From positions 1-62,530 of IMG/VR virus record IMGVR_UViG_3300044691_000381: a DNA stretch of 62,530 nucleotides. The stretch is one strand, 5' to 3'. Every line of letters starts with the position of its first letter. Position 1 is the first letter of the stretch. Below, in pieces: positions 1-7,791 of this stretch. Source of the DNA: a virus. The translations under genes were made by a program, and so were the position numbers. Below the pieces are notes generated by a model. That model ran no database searches. It saw nothing but the letters and a program-made list of their open reading frames with translations, and was not told the DNA's origin.

Positions 1-73
1 TTCACCGGGGCGAGTGAGCCAAATCATAGCCAACGAATCCTCGAAGCTTCGCGCTCACCTGAAAGTGGCGTAA
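1..73 (+). CDS. 3' fragment of the phage sigma factor gene (duplicate by overlap)
   Basis: This stretch ends with TAA at 71-73 and is the duplicated tail of the sigma factor gene whose full copy lies at 61895-62476. It encodes the end of the region 4 recognition helix and the C-terminus. It is not a separate gene; it appears because the circular sequence was cut inside this gene. Confidence 0.95.
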   Translation, partial: SPGRVSQIIANESSKLRAHLKVA

Positions 74-127
74 GGAACTTAGGAGTTCCCATGTTTCTAT
101 CCGCACAAGACCTCGTATTCTTCGGGC
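1..127. repeat. Terminal direct repeat, left copy (circular closure)
   Basis: Positions 1-127 are identical to 62404-62530. The copy contains the last 24 codons and stop of the sigma factor gene and the start of the small membrane protein gene at 91. Joining the copies gives a 62,403-bp circle with gene order uninterrupted across the seam. The length 127 equals a widely used assembly k-mer, so I infer an assembler overlap from a circular or circularly permuted molecule rather than a biological terminal repeat. Confidence 0.97.
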
Positions 128-228
128 TGATCTGCTTCGTACTCGGCATGCTCCCTCCCATCGCTTACAACCTGAGATCCAAGCCGAAGCGTGATGAGCG
201 TGGGCGATTCAAAAAGATTGCAAAATGA
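91..228 (+). CDS. Small single-span membrane protein (45 aa)
   Basis: The 45-residue product has one hydrophobic segment (about residues 8-27, with FGLICFVLG) followed by a basic tail rich in Lys and Arg, so it should sit in the inner membrane with a cytoplasmic basic end. An AGGAG element at 81-85 precedes the ATG at 91. Its TGA overlaps the ATG of the next gene (ATGA at 225-228), so it is translationally coupled to the terminase small-subunit candidate. It lies directly after the sigma factor gene and is the first gene of the late region. Function unknown. Confidence 0.75.
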   Translation: MFLSAQDLVFFGLICFVLGMLPPIAYNLRSKPKRDERGRFKKIAK

Positions 229-701
229 ATGACTTTGGTGCAAAGGTCAAGGCGGCAGAGCGTGAGGCCAAAGCGAAATCCAAGCCTTCTCAGAACAGAA
301 AGCGCACCGTCCCGAAGAATGCATGGAAAAAAGGGCAACCCGGCAACCCTGAAACGGTGTGGCAACCCGGTCAGAGTGGCAACCCTGGAGGCCGACCCAA
401 GAAGACGCCAATCACCGATGCGATGCGGGCGTATCTTCTGCTGCCGTATGACGGCAAGGATAAGAAATATAAGGGGTTGAGCAACGCCGATGTGTTAGCT
501 ATCCGACAGTTTGAGTTGGTCATAGAAGACGGTGACATGAGTGCGGCGAAAGAGATTGCCGATCGCGTAGAGGGTAAGGTTCCGCAGAGGCAGGAGCATG
601 GTGGGCCAGACGGAGGGGCAATCCCCTTCGTGAACGTCAGCCCGGCGGAGAACGAGAAGCGCATCATGGAGCTGATGGCGAGAACTGGCGGCGGGCAGTA
701 A
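225..701 (+). CDS. DUF5681-type protein, probable terminase small subunit
   Basis: The 158-aa protein has a basic N-terminus and two copies of the G-Q-x-G-N-P motif (residues about 37-60: GQPGNP, then GQSGNPGGRPKK) that define the DUF5681 family. The family is typically encoded next to phage terminase large subunits, as here. The rest is mostly helical, with an EIADRVEGKVPQ stretch often seen in this family. I infer a DNA-recognition role in packaging. The start overlaps the preceding stop (ATGA). Direct evidence for DNA binding is limited to composition and position. Confidence 0.75.
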   Translation: MNDFGAKVKAAEREAKAKSKPSQNRKRTVPKNAWKKGQPGNPETVWQPGQSGNPGGRPKKTPITDAMRAYLLLPYDGKDKKYKGLSNADVLAIRQFELVIEDGDMSAAKEIADRVEGKVPQRQEHGGPDGGAIPFVNVSPAENEKRIMELMARTGGGQ

Positions 702-703
702 TC

Positions 704-740
704 GTGTGCAATACACACATCACCCGTGTACACTGCACAC
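704..740 (+). promoter_or_regulatory. Imperfect inverted repeat ahead of the zinc-ribbon gene
   Basis: Two 15-bp units, 704-718 and 726-740, face each other around position 722. The outer ends GTGTGCA and TGCACAC pair perfectly, and each unit is itself near-palindromic (GTGTG..CACAC; GTGTACAC). The element lies in the gap after the terminase small-subunit candidate and abuts the ATG at 741. It could be an operator, an RNA hairpin or a packaging-related recognition site; the sequence does not decide. Confidence 0.45.
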
Positions 741-1058
741 ATGGGCTACGAATCAGTCAAAGCATGGGTTTGCGACGTTTGTGGGCATCGCTGGATTGCT
801 GGCGAGATTGTTCCAACGCACTGCGCATCGAGCAAGTGCCGCAGCCGTAAGTGGGATAGTAGTTCGGATCAGGCGATCGAGCAGGCACCACCTGAAGCAG
901 TTGGCGTTCAAATCCACATGCCCCAAGGAACGCTGATCGCATCACGTATGAGAGCGCACGATCGCAAGACCTGCCGAGTATACAAATGCGGTCTTTGCGC
1001 AGCTATTGGGAGTGAGGATGTCGTCTGCGCAGATCGATCTATCCGGCCTCACCGATGA
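741..1058 (+). CDS. Zinc-ribbon protein between the terminase genes
   Basis: From the ATG at 741 (a GTG at 726 is an alternative) the product is about 105 aa. The N-terminus holds a treble of metal-binding pairs: CDVC near residue 12, a Cys near 28 and another near 33, with aromatic residues typical of a zinc ribbon; two further Cys lie near residue 78. The C-terminal 41 bp overlap the terminase large subunit gene in another frame. No ribosome binding site is evident. Function unknown; the position suggests a link to packaging. Confidence 0.55.
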   Translation: MGYESVKAWVCDVCGHRWIAGEIVPTHCASSKCRSRKWDSSSDQAIEQAPPEAVGVQIHMPQGTLIASRMRAHDRKTCRVYKCGLCAAIGSEDVVCADRSIRPHR

Positions 1059-2829
1059 AGAGAAGGCAGAACTTCGATGGAGGCTGGAGGAGCGCGAGCG
1101 GTACGCGGCGGCAACGGAGCAAGAGCAGCAAAAGATTCGGGAGACGGCGCGGCTGCAGGCTGACTTCACCGCCTTCGTCAAAGCCGCATGGCCGATCCTT
1201 GACCCGGGTAATACTCTTTCGTGGTCGTGGCACTACAACCTGATTGCGGAGTACCTGACGCTGGCGGCGGAGAAGAAGTGTCGGCGGCTGATCATCAACA
1301 TCCCGCCCCGGACACTCAAGTCCATCCTCATCACGGTGATGTTTCCGGTTTGGGTGTGGACGCGGTCGCCGCAAGCGTCGTTTGCTTGTGCCTCGTACGC
1401 CGACAAGCTCTCAACAGAGCACTCGGTAAAGCGTCGGCGGTTGATTGAGTCGGACTGGTTTCGCGGGCTATGGGGGGATCGGATCTGGCTGCAGAAGGAC
1501 CAGAACGAGAAGACTAAGTTTCAGAACAACTACCAGGCGCAGATGATTGCGACCTCGGTAGGCGGCACGGCAACCGGTCTAGGTGGTAACTTCCTCATCG
1601 TCGACGATGGATTGAAGCCGGATGAGGCAGTATCCGAGGCGGCGGTCACGGCGCTGCATGGGTGGTTCGATAACACCTGGCGATCACGGCTCAACAACCC
1701 GGCAGAAGATGTGATGATCATCGTCGAGCAGCGCATCGGGGAGCTGGACCTTACCGGCCACTGCGCCTCGGTCGACAAGGACCTTGTAGCAAAAGGGGAG
1801 AAGCCGCAATGGACCGTGCTTTGCATCCCCATGGAGGCGGATGAAGAGGCGGTCGATAAGAACACGCTGATGCAGCGGTTTGTCTTCCCCGTCTCGGGGA
1901 TGATCAAAGACCGGCCGCTGGGGGATGTGCTGCAGCCCAACCGGTTCCCGCCTGAGGTTGTGGCGGCATGGAAGATTCTGAGGATTACCTGGGCGACACA
2001 GTACCAGGGTAGGCCGTCACCGCTTGAAGGCAACATGATCAAGCGCAGCGACGTGATGTACTACGGCGGCCGCGATCCTGACACTGGGGATGCAGACGAA
2101 AGACTTCCAGAGAAGTTCGACCTCATCCTGACCAGCGTCGACGCAGCATTCAAAGACCTCAAGACGAGCGATTACGTCTGCGTGGGAACCATCGGAGTCA
2201 AAGGCCGAAAGCGGTACATTCTCGAGGTCGTCAACAAGCACCTCGACGCACCGGCAACGGAGACTGAGGCGCGGCGCCAGCGGGAGAAGTACAAGAGTTC
2301 TGCTGTTCTGATCGAGGACAAAGCCAACGGCTCCGCAGTCATCAAGAGCATGCGGCGCAATGTCTCAGGCGTGGTTCCGATCGAGCCTGAGGGTGGAAAG
2401 ATTTCCCGCTTCTTCGCGATGTGCGGGGAGTGGCAGGCGCACGACTGGTACCTGGACCGTACAGCAGCATGGGAAGACCAGACAGTAACACAGCTCACCA
2501 AGTTCCCTGGCGTCAAGAACGATGACATAGCTGACATGATTTCGCAGGCGGCAATATACCTGCGATCACACACCTCTGGCTTCCTCGCGTTGTGGAAGAA
2601 GGAAGTTGCAGAGTACAAGTTTGAGCCTAAGACGTTAGAGGCTGCCCAGATGGAGTCCTCCTCGACGTGGCAGGAGAAGACGGCACAAAAGCCGTTGGCG
2701 CCGAACTCTGAAGTTCCGAAGATTCAAGACGTCGCTGAGTGCCATGGATGTGGGAACAAGTATTTGAGCAAGGGCGCTGACGGCTACTGGAAATGCAATG
2801 TGTGTGGGAGGAGTTCGACGGATGCCTAA
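1018..2829 (+). CDS. terL: Terminase large subunit with a C-terminal zinc ribbon
   Basis: This 603-aa protein is the ATP-driven DNA-packaging motor and headful nuclease. The ATPase domain has a Walker A-like PPRTLKS (residues 96-102; the usual phage form is PPRHGKS) and Walker B LIVDD (193-197). A RNase H-like nuclease domain follows, with SVDAAF (Asp375), an IEDKANGS block and KNDDIADM as the expected acidic triad. The last 30 residues add CxxC pairs (Cys575/578 and Cys593/596) forming a zinc ribbon that most TerL proteins lack. The ATG at 1018 is chosen because GGGAG lies five bases upstream; a TTG at 1006 is in frame. Confidence 0.96.
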   Translation: MSSAQIDLSGLTDEEKAELRWRLEERERYAAATEQEQQKIRETARLQADFTAFVKAAWPILDPGNTLSWSWHYNLIAEYLTLAAEKKCRRLIINIPPRTLKSILITVMFPVWVWTRSPQASFACASYADKLSTEHSVKRRRLIESDWFRGLWGDRIWLQKDQNEKTKFQNNYQAQMIATSVGGTATGLGGNFLIVDDGLKPDEAVSEAAVTALHGWFDNTWRSRLNNPAEDVMIIVEQRIGELDLTGHCASVDKDLVAKGEKPQWTVLCIPMEADEEAVDKNTLMQRFVFPVSGMIKDRPLGDVLQPNRFPPEVVAAWKILRITWATQYQGRPSPLEGNMIKRSDVMYYGGRDPDTGDADERLPEKFDLILTSVDAAFKDLKTSDYVCVGTIGVKGRKRYILEVVNKHLDAPATETEARRQREKYKSSAVLIEDKANGSAVIKSMRRNVSGVVPIEPEGGKISRFFAMCGEWQAHDWYLDRTAAWEDQTVTQLTKFPGVKNDDIADMISQAAIYLRSHTSGFLALWKKEVAEYKFEPKTLEAAQMESSSTWQEKTAQKPLAPNSEVPKIQDVAECHGCGNKYLSKGADGYWKCNVCGRSSTDA

Positions 2830-3166
2830 CCTGCTAAAGACAATCCGCAACATCATTCGCCTCGCGTTTCAACTGTGCTCGCTCTGGTTGGAGCGTCGGC
2901 GCAATAAGGCTGTGGGCCTAGCTAATAAGTTGATCGTCCACTACCTCTACCGCGTGACCGGGAAAGAGAAGTGCCCGGCGTGCGGATCCAGAGCGAAGCA
3001 CGAGTATAAGTTCAACCCGGCATATCGGGCGGTGATTCATCGCTGCAAGGTATGCGTCGCAGAGTGGGGACAGAAGCCCCTTGTGATTGCGGACCAGTGG
3101 ATGCTTGTACCGCAGCAGCAACAGCCACAAACGCCGCGCGGGCCGGTGGGACACTACGATGCCTGA
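2822..3166 (+). CDS. Zinc-ribbon protein (114 aa)
   Basis: The ATG at 2822 lies inside the end of terL, overlapping by 8 bp. The protein starts with an amphipathic basic helix (residues 1-40, many Arg) and then has CPACGS (about residues 53-58) and CKVC (about 78-81), a classic zinc ribbon, before a Gln/Pro-rich tail. It may bind DNA or RNA, but no family function is recognised. It is the third zinc-ribbon segment within 2.3 kb of packaging genes, after the one at 741 and the terL tail. Confidence 0.7.
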   Translation: MPNLLKTIRNIIRLAFQLCSLWLERRRNKAVGLANKLIVHYLYRVTGKEKCPACGSRAKHEYKFNPAYRAVIHRCKVCVAEWGQKPLVIADQWMLVPQQQQPQTPRGPVGHYDA

Positions 3167-3276
3167 CTCCGCCGAGGATGGCAGCTAAAGTTTGAAGTTG
3201 ATCCCGCAAGTAGTCTTGGCGCGGGTACGGCCTGACGCTGGCAATAGCGTTGCTCCAACCGAAAGCGGAGCGAATC

Positions 3277-3579
3277 ATGAGAACACGTTGCAAGTTTCAG
3301 GTAGTCGGCGTAGAAGTCGTCAATCACGCACTTGGCGAGAACATCGAAAAGCCCGCAACGGAGCCGGGTGGTTACAAGTCGTACGAGTTCAAGCCCAGCG
3401 GTAAATTCGCACAGAACGTGCGTTTGGCCGCCGTCTACAACCCCGAAAGCGCGGAGGATGTCAGCTTCGCAGCTGCGACTCCAAGCGGAGAAGTGAAGAT
3501 CTACGTAAGCAACCCGGCGGTTGTCGGCACGTTCAAGCCCGGCGATTACTATTACGTTGACCTGATTCCCTGCGAATAG
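3277..3579 (+). CDS. Hypothetical beta-rich protein (100 aa)
   Basis: The ATG at 3277 follows GCGGAG at 3265-3270, so I prefer it over the in-frame upstream start at 3250. The product alternates short hydrophobic and polar strands (KFQVVGVEVV, VRLAAVYNP, EVKIYVSNPA, DYYYVDLIPCE), suggesting a small beta-barrel. It sits between terL and the portal gene and ends just before an intrinsic terminator. Possibly a small virion or assembly protein; no family recognised. Confidence 0.65.
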   Translation: MRTRCKFQVVGVEVVNHALGENIEKPATEPGGYKSYEFKPSGKFAQNVRLAAVYNPESAEDVSFAAATPSGEVKIYVSNPAVVGTFKPGDYYYVDLIPCE

Positions 3580-3604
3580 CGCCAGCAACCGGACCACTAA
3601 ACGT

Positions 3605-3639
3605 CAAAAAAGGTCGTTCCTTCGGGGGCGGCCTTTTTG
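3605..3639 (+). terminator. Intrinsic terminator before the portal gene
   Basis: A stem of AAAAAGGTCG against CGGCCTTTTT (one G-T pair) closes a loop containing TTCGGG, and the 3' arm ends in a run of five T. It separates the packaging genes from the portal gene at 3655, so head genes downstream probably have their own promoter or depend on read-through. Confidence 0.85.
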
Positions 3640-3654
3640 TTTGAACAGGTGAAC

Positions 3655-5169
3655 ATGGCAGATTTCAGCGCGGGCAAGACGACATTGACGCCTTTCCGCG
3701 CTGGCGGATCGGGGGTAACCTCTGCAGGTTGGTTCTCACCTCTCCAGCCTCTGACGCCGGTGGCACCGCAAGGCACTCTCCCGCGGCAGTACCCCTACCC
3801 ATGGGGAGCGAACTACGACTGGACGCCGCGGTCGAATGAGCCGATCGGCTTCGACATCCTCCGGACGGTCGCTGACCCTGCGCTGGGTGGCTGGGATCTA
3901 CTCAGAAACGCCATAGAGCGCCGCAAGGACATCATGTGCGGGCATGAGTGGGAGATTCGGAAGAAGACGGAGCCTGGAGACACCAAGGGACGGCGGGCGG
4001 CGAAGAACGACAAGACGGCGGCCGAGCTCAACAAGTTCTTTCAGAAGCCGGACGGCATCAGGACGCATCGCCAGTGGATGCGGATGATTCTTGAGGACCG
4101 TTATGTCATCGATGCCGTTGCCGTCTACAACCAGAAGGAAGGCATCAAGGGCACGGTTGAGAAGGTAGAGAAAGGCGTCAAGCATAAGCAGGTGATTCAA
4201 CAGGGAAAAATCTCCCGCTTCATGGTGCTGGCCGGGGACACGATTACACGCTGCCTGGACATTCAGGGGCTCACCCCTCAACCGCCCGCAGTGGCTTACC
4301 AGCAGATAACCTACGGTTCGGTCTCGAACGACTTCACCACAAACGACCTGATTTACGTGATGTCGAATGAGCGGGCCAACCGCCGGTACGGATTCTCAAA
4401 GGTTGAGCAGGTCCTGAACACGATCACCTTGGGCCTCAGCCGGCAGCAGTTCCAGCGGGACTACTACAAAGAGGGCAACATCCCGCAAGCTCTGGCGTTC
4501 CTTGACCCTATGGTGACGCCGGATCAGATCACAGAGCATCAGAACGCCTTTGACGCGCGCTTCTCGGGGAACATCAAGGCCAAGTCTCACCTGACATTCT
4601 TGCCGGGCACCAAAGACGGTAAGCCTTCGATCATCTTCCCGAAAGAGGTTTTGCTCAAAGATGAGCTTGATGTCTGGCTGATGCAGATTGTCTGCGCAAC
4701 GTTCGGCGTGAGCGCCCAGCCGTTCCAGAAGCAGATGAACCGGGCCTCTTCCGAGGAAGCCAACGACGCCTCGCAGGAGCAGTCAGTCGAGCCAGAGCTT
4801 CGGGAGAACGAAGACCTTCTCAACTCGATGATTGCAGCCCTTGGTTATGGGGACGATTACGAATTTGCCTACCAGCAGCACCGGGAAGCCGATGTACTGA
4901 AGCAGGCCCAGGCCGACAACCTCCGCGTCGGCAAGTCAGAGACGATGAATGAGCAGCGCGAAGCGAGAGGCTTGGATCCAAGGCCGGAGCCGGAAGCGGA
5001 CATGCTTGGCGTCTTCTCCCAAACCATGGGATTTATCCCGCTAGGAGTGAACCCCAATGCAGATGCAAGCGATAGCGAAACCGACAAGCCTGACGCTGAA
5101 GCCGGGAAAGCTGGGGACGCCAAAAAGCCAGCCGGAAAAGGAAAAACTGAGAAAGTAGGCGAGAAATGA
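3655..5169 (+). CDS. Portal protein
   Basis: The 504-aa product has portal-family features: a region around residues 65-110 where a helical stretch reads RNAIERRKDIMCGHEWEIR, a long central helical segment, a segment after residue 280 ending in PQALAFLDP, and an acidic C-terminus. It lies between terL and the protease/capsid genes. The dodecameric portal forms the DNA channel at one capsid vertex. The ATG at 3655 has AGGTG at 3647-3651; an upstream TTG at 3637 lies in the terminator and is not used. The stop overlaps the next start (ATGA). The family is a DUF935-like or SPP1-type portal, which I cannot separate by eye. Confidence 0.85.
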   Translation: MADFSAGKTTLTPFRAGGSGVTSAGWFSPLQPLTPVAPQGTLPRQYPYPWGANYDWTPRSNEPIGFDILRTVADPALGGWDLLRNAIERRKDIMCGHEWEIRKKTEPGDTKGRRAAKNDKTAAELNKFFQKPDGIRTHRQWMRMILEDRYVIDAVAVYNQKEGIKGTVEKVEKGVKHKQVIQQGKISRFMVLAGDTITRCLDIQGLTPQPPAVAYQQITYGSVSNDFTTNDLIYVMSNERANRRYGFSKVEQVLNTITLGLSRQQFQRDYYKEGNIPQALAFLDPMVTPDQITEHQNAFDARFSGNIKAKSHLTFLPGTKDGKPSIIFPKEVLLKDELDVWLMQIVCATFGVSAQPFQKQMNRASSEEANDASQEQSVEPELRENEDLLNSMIAALGYGDDYEFAYQQHREADVLKQAQADNLRVGKSETMNEQREARGLDPRPEPEADMLGVFSQTMGFIPLGVNPNADASDSETDKPDAEAGKAGDAKKPAGKGKTEKVGEK

Positions 5170-5447
5170 TCATCAACATCGGTTCGACTGTCAACAATGC
5201 GAGCATCTATGGGCCAGATAGCCCGTTTCCCGTGGACACGGTGATAGTGCCAGAGCCGGGAGAAGTAACTGGTTCGCGGTATAGGTTCGGCCTGAGCAGC
5301 GCAGACACGGCAGCGATGCTGCGGAAGCTCGCGGACGACATCGAGAGCAAGGCCGTCAGCATCCAGTCCACGGCCAAGTCGTACGAGCATTCAATCGAAG
5401 ACTTTGAACTGACCAGGCTGACGGTCGTTTACGGTGAGCCGCGATGA
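5166..5447 (+). CDS. Hypothetical protein after portal (93 aa)
   Basis: The gene starts within the portal stop (ATGA overlap) and its own stop overlaps the next start. The product has a beta-rich N-terminal half with NIGSTVNN and a helical middle (SADTAAMLRKLADDIESKA). No family recognised. The tight coupling suggests it is co-produced with the portal, perhaps as a minor head protein or assembly factor. Confidence 0.65.
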   Translation: MIINIGSTVNNASIYGPDSPFPVDTVIVPEPGEVTGSRYRFGLSSADTAAMLRKLADDIESKAVSIQSTAKSYEHSIEDFELTRLTVVYGEPR

Positions 5448-5707
5448 ACGACGATCTACGCCAGCACCAGTACGACGCCCTCCGCAATGAGGACACCGCG
5501 CCATTCATCCGGAAGTACCTCCGAAAGCAGTTGCACGACAACCAAGGCGGTTCACTGGGCCACGAGATTGAGCAGAGGCGCACATACCCACAAGGGGAGT
5601 CCACCATACGGCGGTCCCCTAAGCCTCTCAAGCCTGCGCACCTTAGCGGGCGGCAGTTTGCGAAGCTGCGGAAGCAGGCGCAGAAGATTGTCAGAGCAAG
5701 TTCCTAA
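5444..5707 (+). CDS. Basic hypothetical protein (87 aa)
   Basis: The gene is coupled to the one before it through ATGA at 5444-5447. The 87-aa product is strongly basic, with many Arg, Lys and His and a C-terminal helix LRKQAQKIVRASS, so nucleic acid binding is plausible. It is followed by a 160-bp non-coding stretch with RNA-like structure and then a terminator. Confidence 0.65.
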   Translation: MNDDLRQHQYDALRNEDTAPFIRKYLRKQLHDNQGGSLGHEIEQRRTYPQGESTIRRSPKPLKPAHLSGRQFAKLRKQAQKIVRASS

Positions 5708-5859
5708 ATTTGTGCGGCGGCGTGGATGGACACGCTGGGTAGGAAAGTCCCTGCGAGCGGTCTGCCGTCTTCCCGACGCAATTGCAGTTGATCGCGCAAA
5801 CGCGCTTTACGCATATCGGGCGACTCGCATAGCTGGTATCAAGCCCAGCCCGCACAATT
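5708..5859 (+). ncRNA. Candidate structured RNA of unknown class
   Basis: This gap between a stop codon and an intrinsic terminator can fold as one unit. The ends pair perfectly over 8 bp (TTGTGCGG at 5710-5717 with CCGCACAA at 5850-5857). Inside are hairpins GCGTG-gatgga-CACGC (5720-5735), CGG-TCTG-CCG (5758-5767) and CGCG-caaa-CGCG (5793-5804). No convincing start codon with a ribosome binding site opens a frame across it. The terminator at 5871 would release it as a transcript of about 190 nt, or as a 3' structured tail of the portal mRNA. I do not recognise the class. The pairing was found by eye and may be partly fortuitous. Confidence 0.4.
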
Positions 5860-5870
5860 AGGTTGCCAAA

Positions 5871-5898
5871 GGGCCGGGTTGCCTCGGCCCCTCTTTTT
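5871..5898 (+). terminator. Intrinsic terminator after the candidate RNA
   Basis: A perfect GGGCCG/CGGCCC stem (5871-5876 with 5885-5890) and an 8-nt loop are followed by CTCTTTTT at 5891-5898. It ends the portal transcript and the candidate RNA just before the protease/scaffold gene. Confidence 0.9.
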
Positions 5899-5977
5899 AC
5901 CCCTATGAAACATAGATTCGACCCTGACCCCGAAGACGGCGCGGACGCCCTGCGCTGGTGGAACGAAAGGCTGCCCG

Positions 5978-7720
5978 ATGAAACTTCTGAAGTTCAGCCA
6001 ACTGGCGAAGGTGGACGAGACGACCCACACCGTGGGGGGAATTGCAACCTCGGAAACCCCAGATAAGACCGGAGAGATCGCAGACTACAAAGCTTCGAAG
6101 AAGGCCTATCAGACTTGGTCTGCGGGGTTCAAGAAGACCACCGAGACTTCAGGGCAGGAAGAGTCTCTTGGCAACATCCGCAAGCAGCACACCCTTGAAG
6201 TTGCAGGGAAGACCATCGCGATCGACTACAACGATGCGGAGAAAACCATCTCCCTCGACACCACGCCAATCGATGACGTGATGTGGGAACAGATCAAGAA
6301 AGGCTTCTACACCGGCTTCTCGCACGGCGGAGATTACGCCTGGCGCCGTTGCGCTGAGTGCGAAACCGACATCCCTCAAGGAAACAACTGTCCATCCTGC
6401 AAGAAACAGGTCTACGTCCGATACGCGCCGATTCTCGCAGAGGTCAGCTATGTGGACAACGGCTGCAACCCGGACGCGACCTTCGCCTATGTGAAAGCGG
6501 ACGGAACTACCGAAATGCGGAAGTTTCAAGGAGCAGCTATGGAACAACTCAACATCCCCGAACTCGCCAAGCAGGTTGTGGCCGAGATGAAGAAGAACGA
6601 GCCGAAGTTCAAGAAGTTCGCCGGGGAAAGTCTCCCCTCCTCTGCCTTTCTGGTTGTCGGCAACGCCGATGACGCAGCAACGTGGAGCTACCCGGTGGAG
6701 TTCAGCGATCAGAAGGTGGCGAAGGCTCATGTCCGCTACGCGCTCTCGCAGAAGCTGGACAAGGCCGCTGCTGACCGCGTGGACGGGCTGGCGAAGAAGC
6801 ATGGACTCGACCCCGAGAAAGAGCGTGAGGGATTCGAGAAGGGCCGCGTCGCCTTGCACAACGCCATCCTGAAGACCATGGCCGGGAGCCTTGCGAAGAA
6901 CCTCTGGACCGTGGGGGATCTGGCCAACATCATCCAGACGCTCGCCTGGATGCACCAGGGCGTGGTCTACGAAGAGTTCTACGAAGAGGATTTGAAGTCA
7001 AAGTTGCCCGATAAGTTGCAGGGCAACATTGAGGATTTGATTCAGACCTTCCTCGCGATGGCTGAAGAAGAGACAGCAGAGCTTGCCGCTGCAATGACGG
7101 AACACAAGGAGACGATGCTTATGAGCACCACAGCAACCATGACCAAAGCGGCAAGCCCCGAACTCACGGAGCTCAAGAAACAGGCCGACGCACTGAACGC
7201 ACAAATCGCAATCTTGATGAAGGGCAAGAGCCCCGAAGGAGTCAAGGACAACGGAGAAGCTGGCGACGGCGAGCCTGAGTCCATCGACCCCATCAAGGAC
7301 CCCAAGCTGACCGGCAAGGCTGCCAAGGCTGAGACGGTTGACATCGCTGGGATGGTAAAGGCCGGTATCGAAGCCGGTCTGTCTGAGATCGTCAAGGCGC
7401 TCACCAAGGCCGCTGACGAGGACGACGACCATGTCAAGGGCTGCAAGTGCGACAAGTGCAAGGACGACAAGGCTGAGAAGGTGACCAAGGGCGTCGGCGA
7501 TCGCACCGCGGCTTCCAATGGCGCGTTCTTCGTTGGCTCTGCACCGGTGACCAAAGCGCAGGACGTGACCGGCGTTGTCGATACTCCTGTAGCCATCACC
7601 CCAGAGCTGATGGTGAAGGCGCGCAACGGCGATCCTGAAGCTGTCCGCGCACTCGCCAAGTCCGCACCCCCGACTACCGCAATCCCGACCACGCTTCAGG
7701 GAATGTTCGCCCCGCGCTAA
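5978..7720 (+). CDS. XkdF-like prohead protease fused to a scaffold-like region
   Basis: The N-terminal ~180 residues of this 580-aa protein match the assemblin-fold prohead protease pattern of XkdF-type proteins: a candidate catalytic His71 (NIRKQH before VAGKTI), Ser115 in GFYTGFSHGG, and the late strand AEVSYVDNGCNPDA (154-167). A zinc ribbon (Cys125/128 and Cys138/141) is inserted between Ser115 and that strand. The remainder is long, helical and charged, with a Lys/Asp/Cys-rich stretch (KGCKCDKCKDD), as expected for an internal scaffold removed on maturation. It is immediately upstream of the capsid gene. GAAAGG at 5963-5968 supports the ATG at 5978. Proteolytic activity is inferred from the motifs. 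Confidence 0.75.
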   Translation: MKLLKFSQLAKVDETTHTVGGIATSETPDKTGEIADYKASKKAYQTWSAGFKKTTETSGQEESLGNIRKQHTLEVAGKTIAIDYNDAEKTISLDTTPIDDVMWEQIKKGFYTGFSHGGDYAWRRCAECETDIPQGNNCPSCKKQVYVRYAPILAEVSYVDNGCNPDATFAYVKADGTTEMRKFQGAAMEQLNIPELAKQVVAEMKKNEPKFKKFAGESLPSSAFLVVGNADDAATWSYPVEFSDQKVAKAHVRYALSQKLDKAAADRVDGLAKKHGLDPEKEREGFEKGRVALHNAILKTMAGSLAKNLWTVGDLANIIQTLAWMHQGVVYEEFYEEDLKSKLPDKLQGNIEDLIQTFLAMAEEETAELAAAMTEHKETMLMSTTATMTKAASPELTELKKQADALNAQIAILMKGKSPEGVKDNGEAGDGEPESIDPIKDPKLTGKAAKAETVDIAGMVKAGIEAGLSEIVKALTKAADEDDDHVKGCKCDKCKDDKAEKVTKGVGDRTAASNGAFFVGSAPVTKAQDVTGVVDTPVAITPELMVKARNGDPEAVRALAKSAPPTTAIPTTLQGMFAPR

Positions 7721-7737
7721 ACCCTCCCCATCCCCCC

Positions 7738-7785
7738 GTCTCCTGCCGAGACCACAAAAAACATCACGCCGAACAGGCAGGAGAC
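7738..7785 (+). promoter_or_regulatory. Hairpin enclosing the capsid gene ribosome binding site
   Basis: GTCTCCTGCC at 7738-7747 is the perfect reverse complement of GGCAGGAGAC at 7776-7785, leaving a 28-nt loop. The 3' arm contains AGGAG (7779-7783), the Shine-Dalgarno sequence eight bases before the capsid ATG at 7792. In RNA the stem would bury the ribosome binding site, giving translational control of the most abundant virion protein, or would stabilise its mRNA. Confidence 0.7.
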
Positions 7786-7791
7786 ACCACC

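Noticed and set aside
1-127. Physical direct terminal repeats as in T7-like phages
   Set aside because: The repeat is exactly 127 bp, lies inside a coding gene, and equals a standard k-mer; read-depth or end mapping would be needed to claim real ends.
5741-5750. RNase P RNA-like AGGAAAGTCC in the candidate RNA
   Set aside because: The 10-nt match to the conserved CR-I of bacterial RNase P RNA is isolated. The pairing partner (CR-V) and the other conserved blocks are missing and the element is far too short.
5905-6066. 53-codon ORF starting just after the terminator
   Set aside because: No ribosome binding site and more than half overlaps the protease gene in another frame.
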